Positions 63,711 through 64,000 of a stretch of 64,000 nt of DNA are shown here, piece by piece. Made by a program: the position numbers and the translations under genes. The first letter of the stretch is position 1, and each line of letters opens with the position of its first letter. The stretch comes from Acridotheres tristis (taxonomy: Eukaryota; Chordata; Aves; Passeriformes; Sturnidae): contig CM072899.1 in assembly GCA_037013685.1 (NCBI GenBank), forward strand, positions 10,086,479-10,150,478, given 5' to 3'. Under the pieces are notes generated by a model. That model ran no database searches, had not been told where the DNA came from, and was given only the letters and a program-made list of their open reading frames with translations.

Positions 63711-64000
63711 AAATCCCTCCTTGAAATTATTATTCATTAATTTCCTTTATAGCCAGCTCTGTAATCAGGACAATAGCACTTTAAATTTTGATTCACCTGG
63801 ACGTAGCTTTTCAGGTGCTGTGTAACAGGGAGATGATGGATCAGTTCTGAAGTTATCTTCAGTTTTTCTCATCTCAGAGAGTTCTTGGGAGGTGCGAGAT
63901 GTCTCAGCTCTCTCTCTTCACTGGAGCCCTCACGCCTCGCTTGGCAGCCACGCTGGGACACAAACGCCTTCCGTGGCTCCTGACTGCTCTGGAACAGGTC
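63711..64000. other. Downstream flank of KLF15, no gene recognised
   Basis: No coding or RNA feature is recognised in the last 290 bases. In human the next gene is ALDH1L1, of which nothing is visible here. Confidence 0.5.

Overview
The window looks like bird nuclear DNA. It holds spliced genes with GT/AG introns, CpG-rich gene starts, sparse repeats and five or so fragments of the avian LINE CR1, and nothing prokaryotic. By recall of the human proteins, three complete genes are recognisable. They are ZXDC (+, coding 3197-12666), CFAP100/CCDC37 (-, coding 25973-15348) and KLF15 (+, coding 54813-61850). This is the conserved block of human 3q21.3 (KLF15-CFAP100-ZXDC) with order and relative orientation kept. 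The species cannot be fixed from the sequence.

Layout: 1-2384 has no gene I can support. A CR1 3' fragment (about 2385-2911) stops just before the CpG-rich start of ZXDC. ZXDC has ten coding exons (901 codons plus stop) and encodes ten C2H2 zinc fingers and a C-terminal regulatory half. Its 3'UTR probably ends near 13.2 or 14.75 kb. CFAP100 runs towards it tail to tail. I reconstructed 14 coding exons by splice sites and reading phase; their lengths sum to 1653 bases, exactly 551 codons including stop. Its likely promoter is a GC-rich patch at about 28.05-28.30 kb carrying an RFX X-box-like site, as expected for a motile-cilium gene. About 21 kb without recognisable genes (28.3-49.5 kb) separates this promoter from the head-to-head KLF15 promoter at 49.8-50.3 kb. 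KLF15 has a non-coding first exon ending at 50522, a first coding exon at 54748-55855 and a last exon from 61682, giving 403 residues and a 3'UTR of roughly 1.8 kb.

The three genes do not form one pathway. ZXDC is a nuclear cofactor linked to CIITA and MHC class II transcription, CFAP100 is an axonemal inner-dynein-arm regulator, and KLF15 is a metabolic and glucocorticoid-responsive Kruppel-like factor. Their adjacency is ancient synteny. I found no novel biological system. The most interesting observations are regulatory: the X-box beside a perfect 13-bp inverted repeat at the CFAP100 start, a nine-unit minisatellite against the KLF15 promoter, CR1 remnants abutting two CpG promoters, G-quadruplex-capable tracts, a possible short ZXDC isoform by intron read-through, and a small uORF in KLF15.
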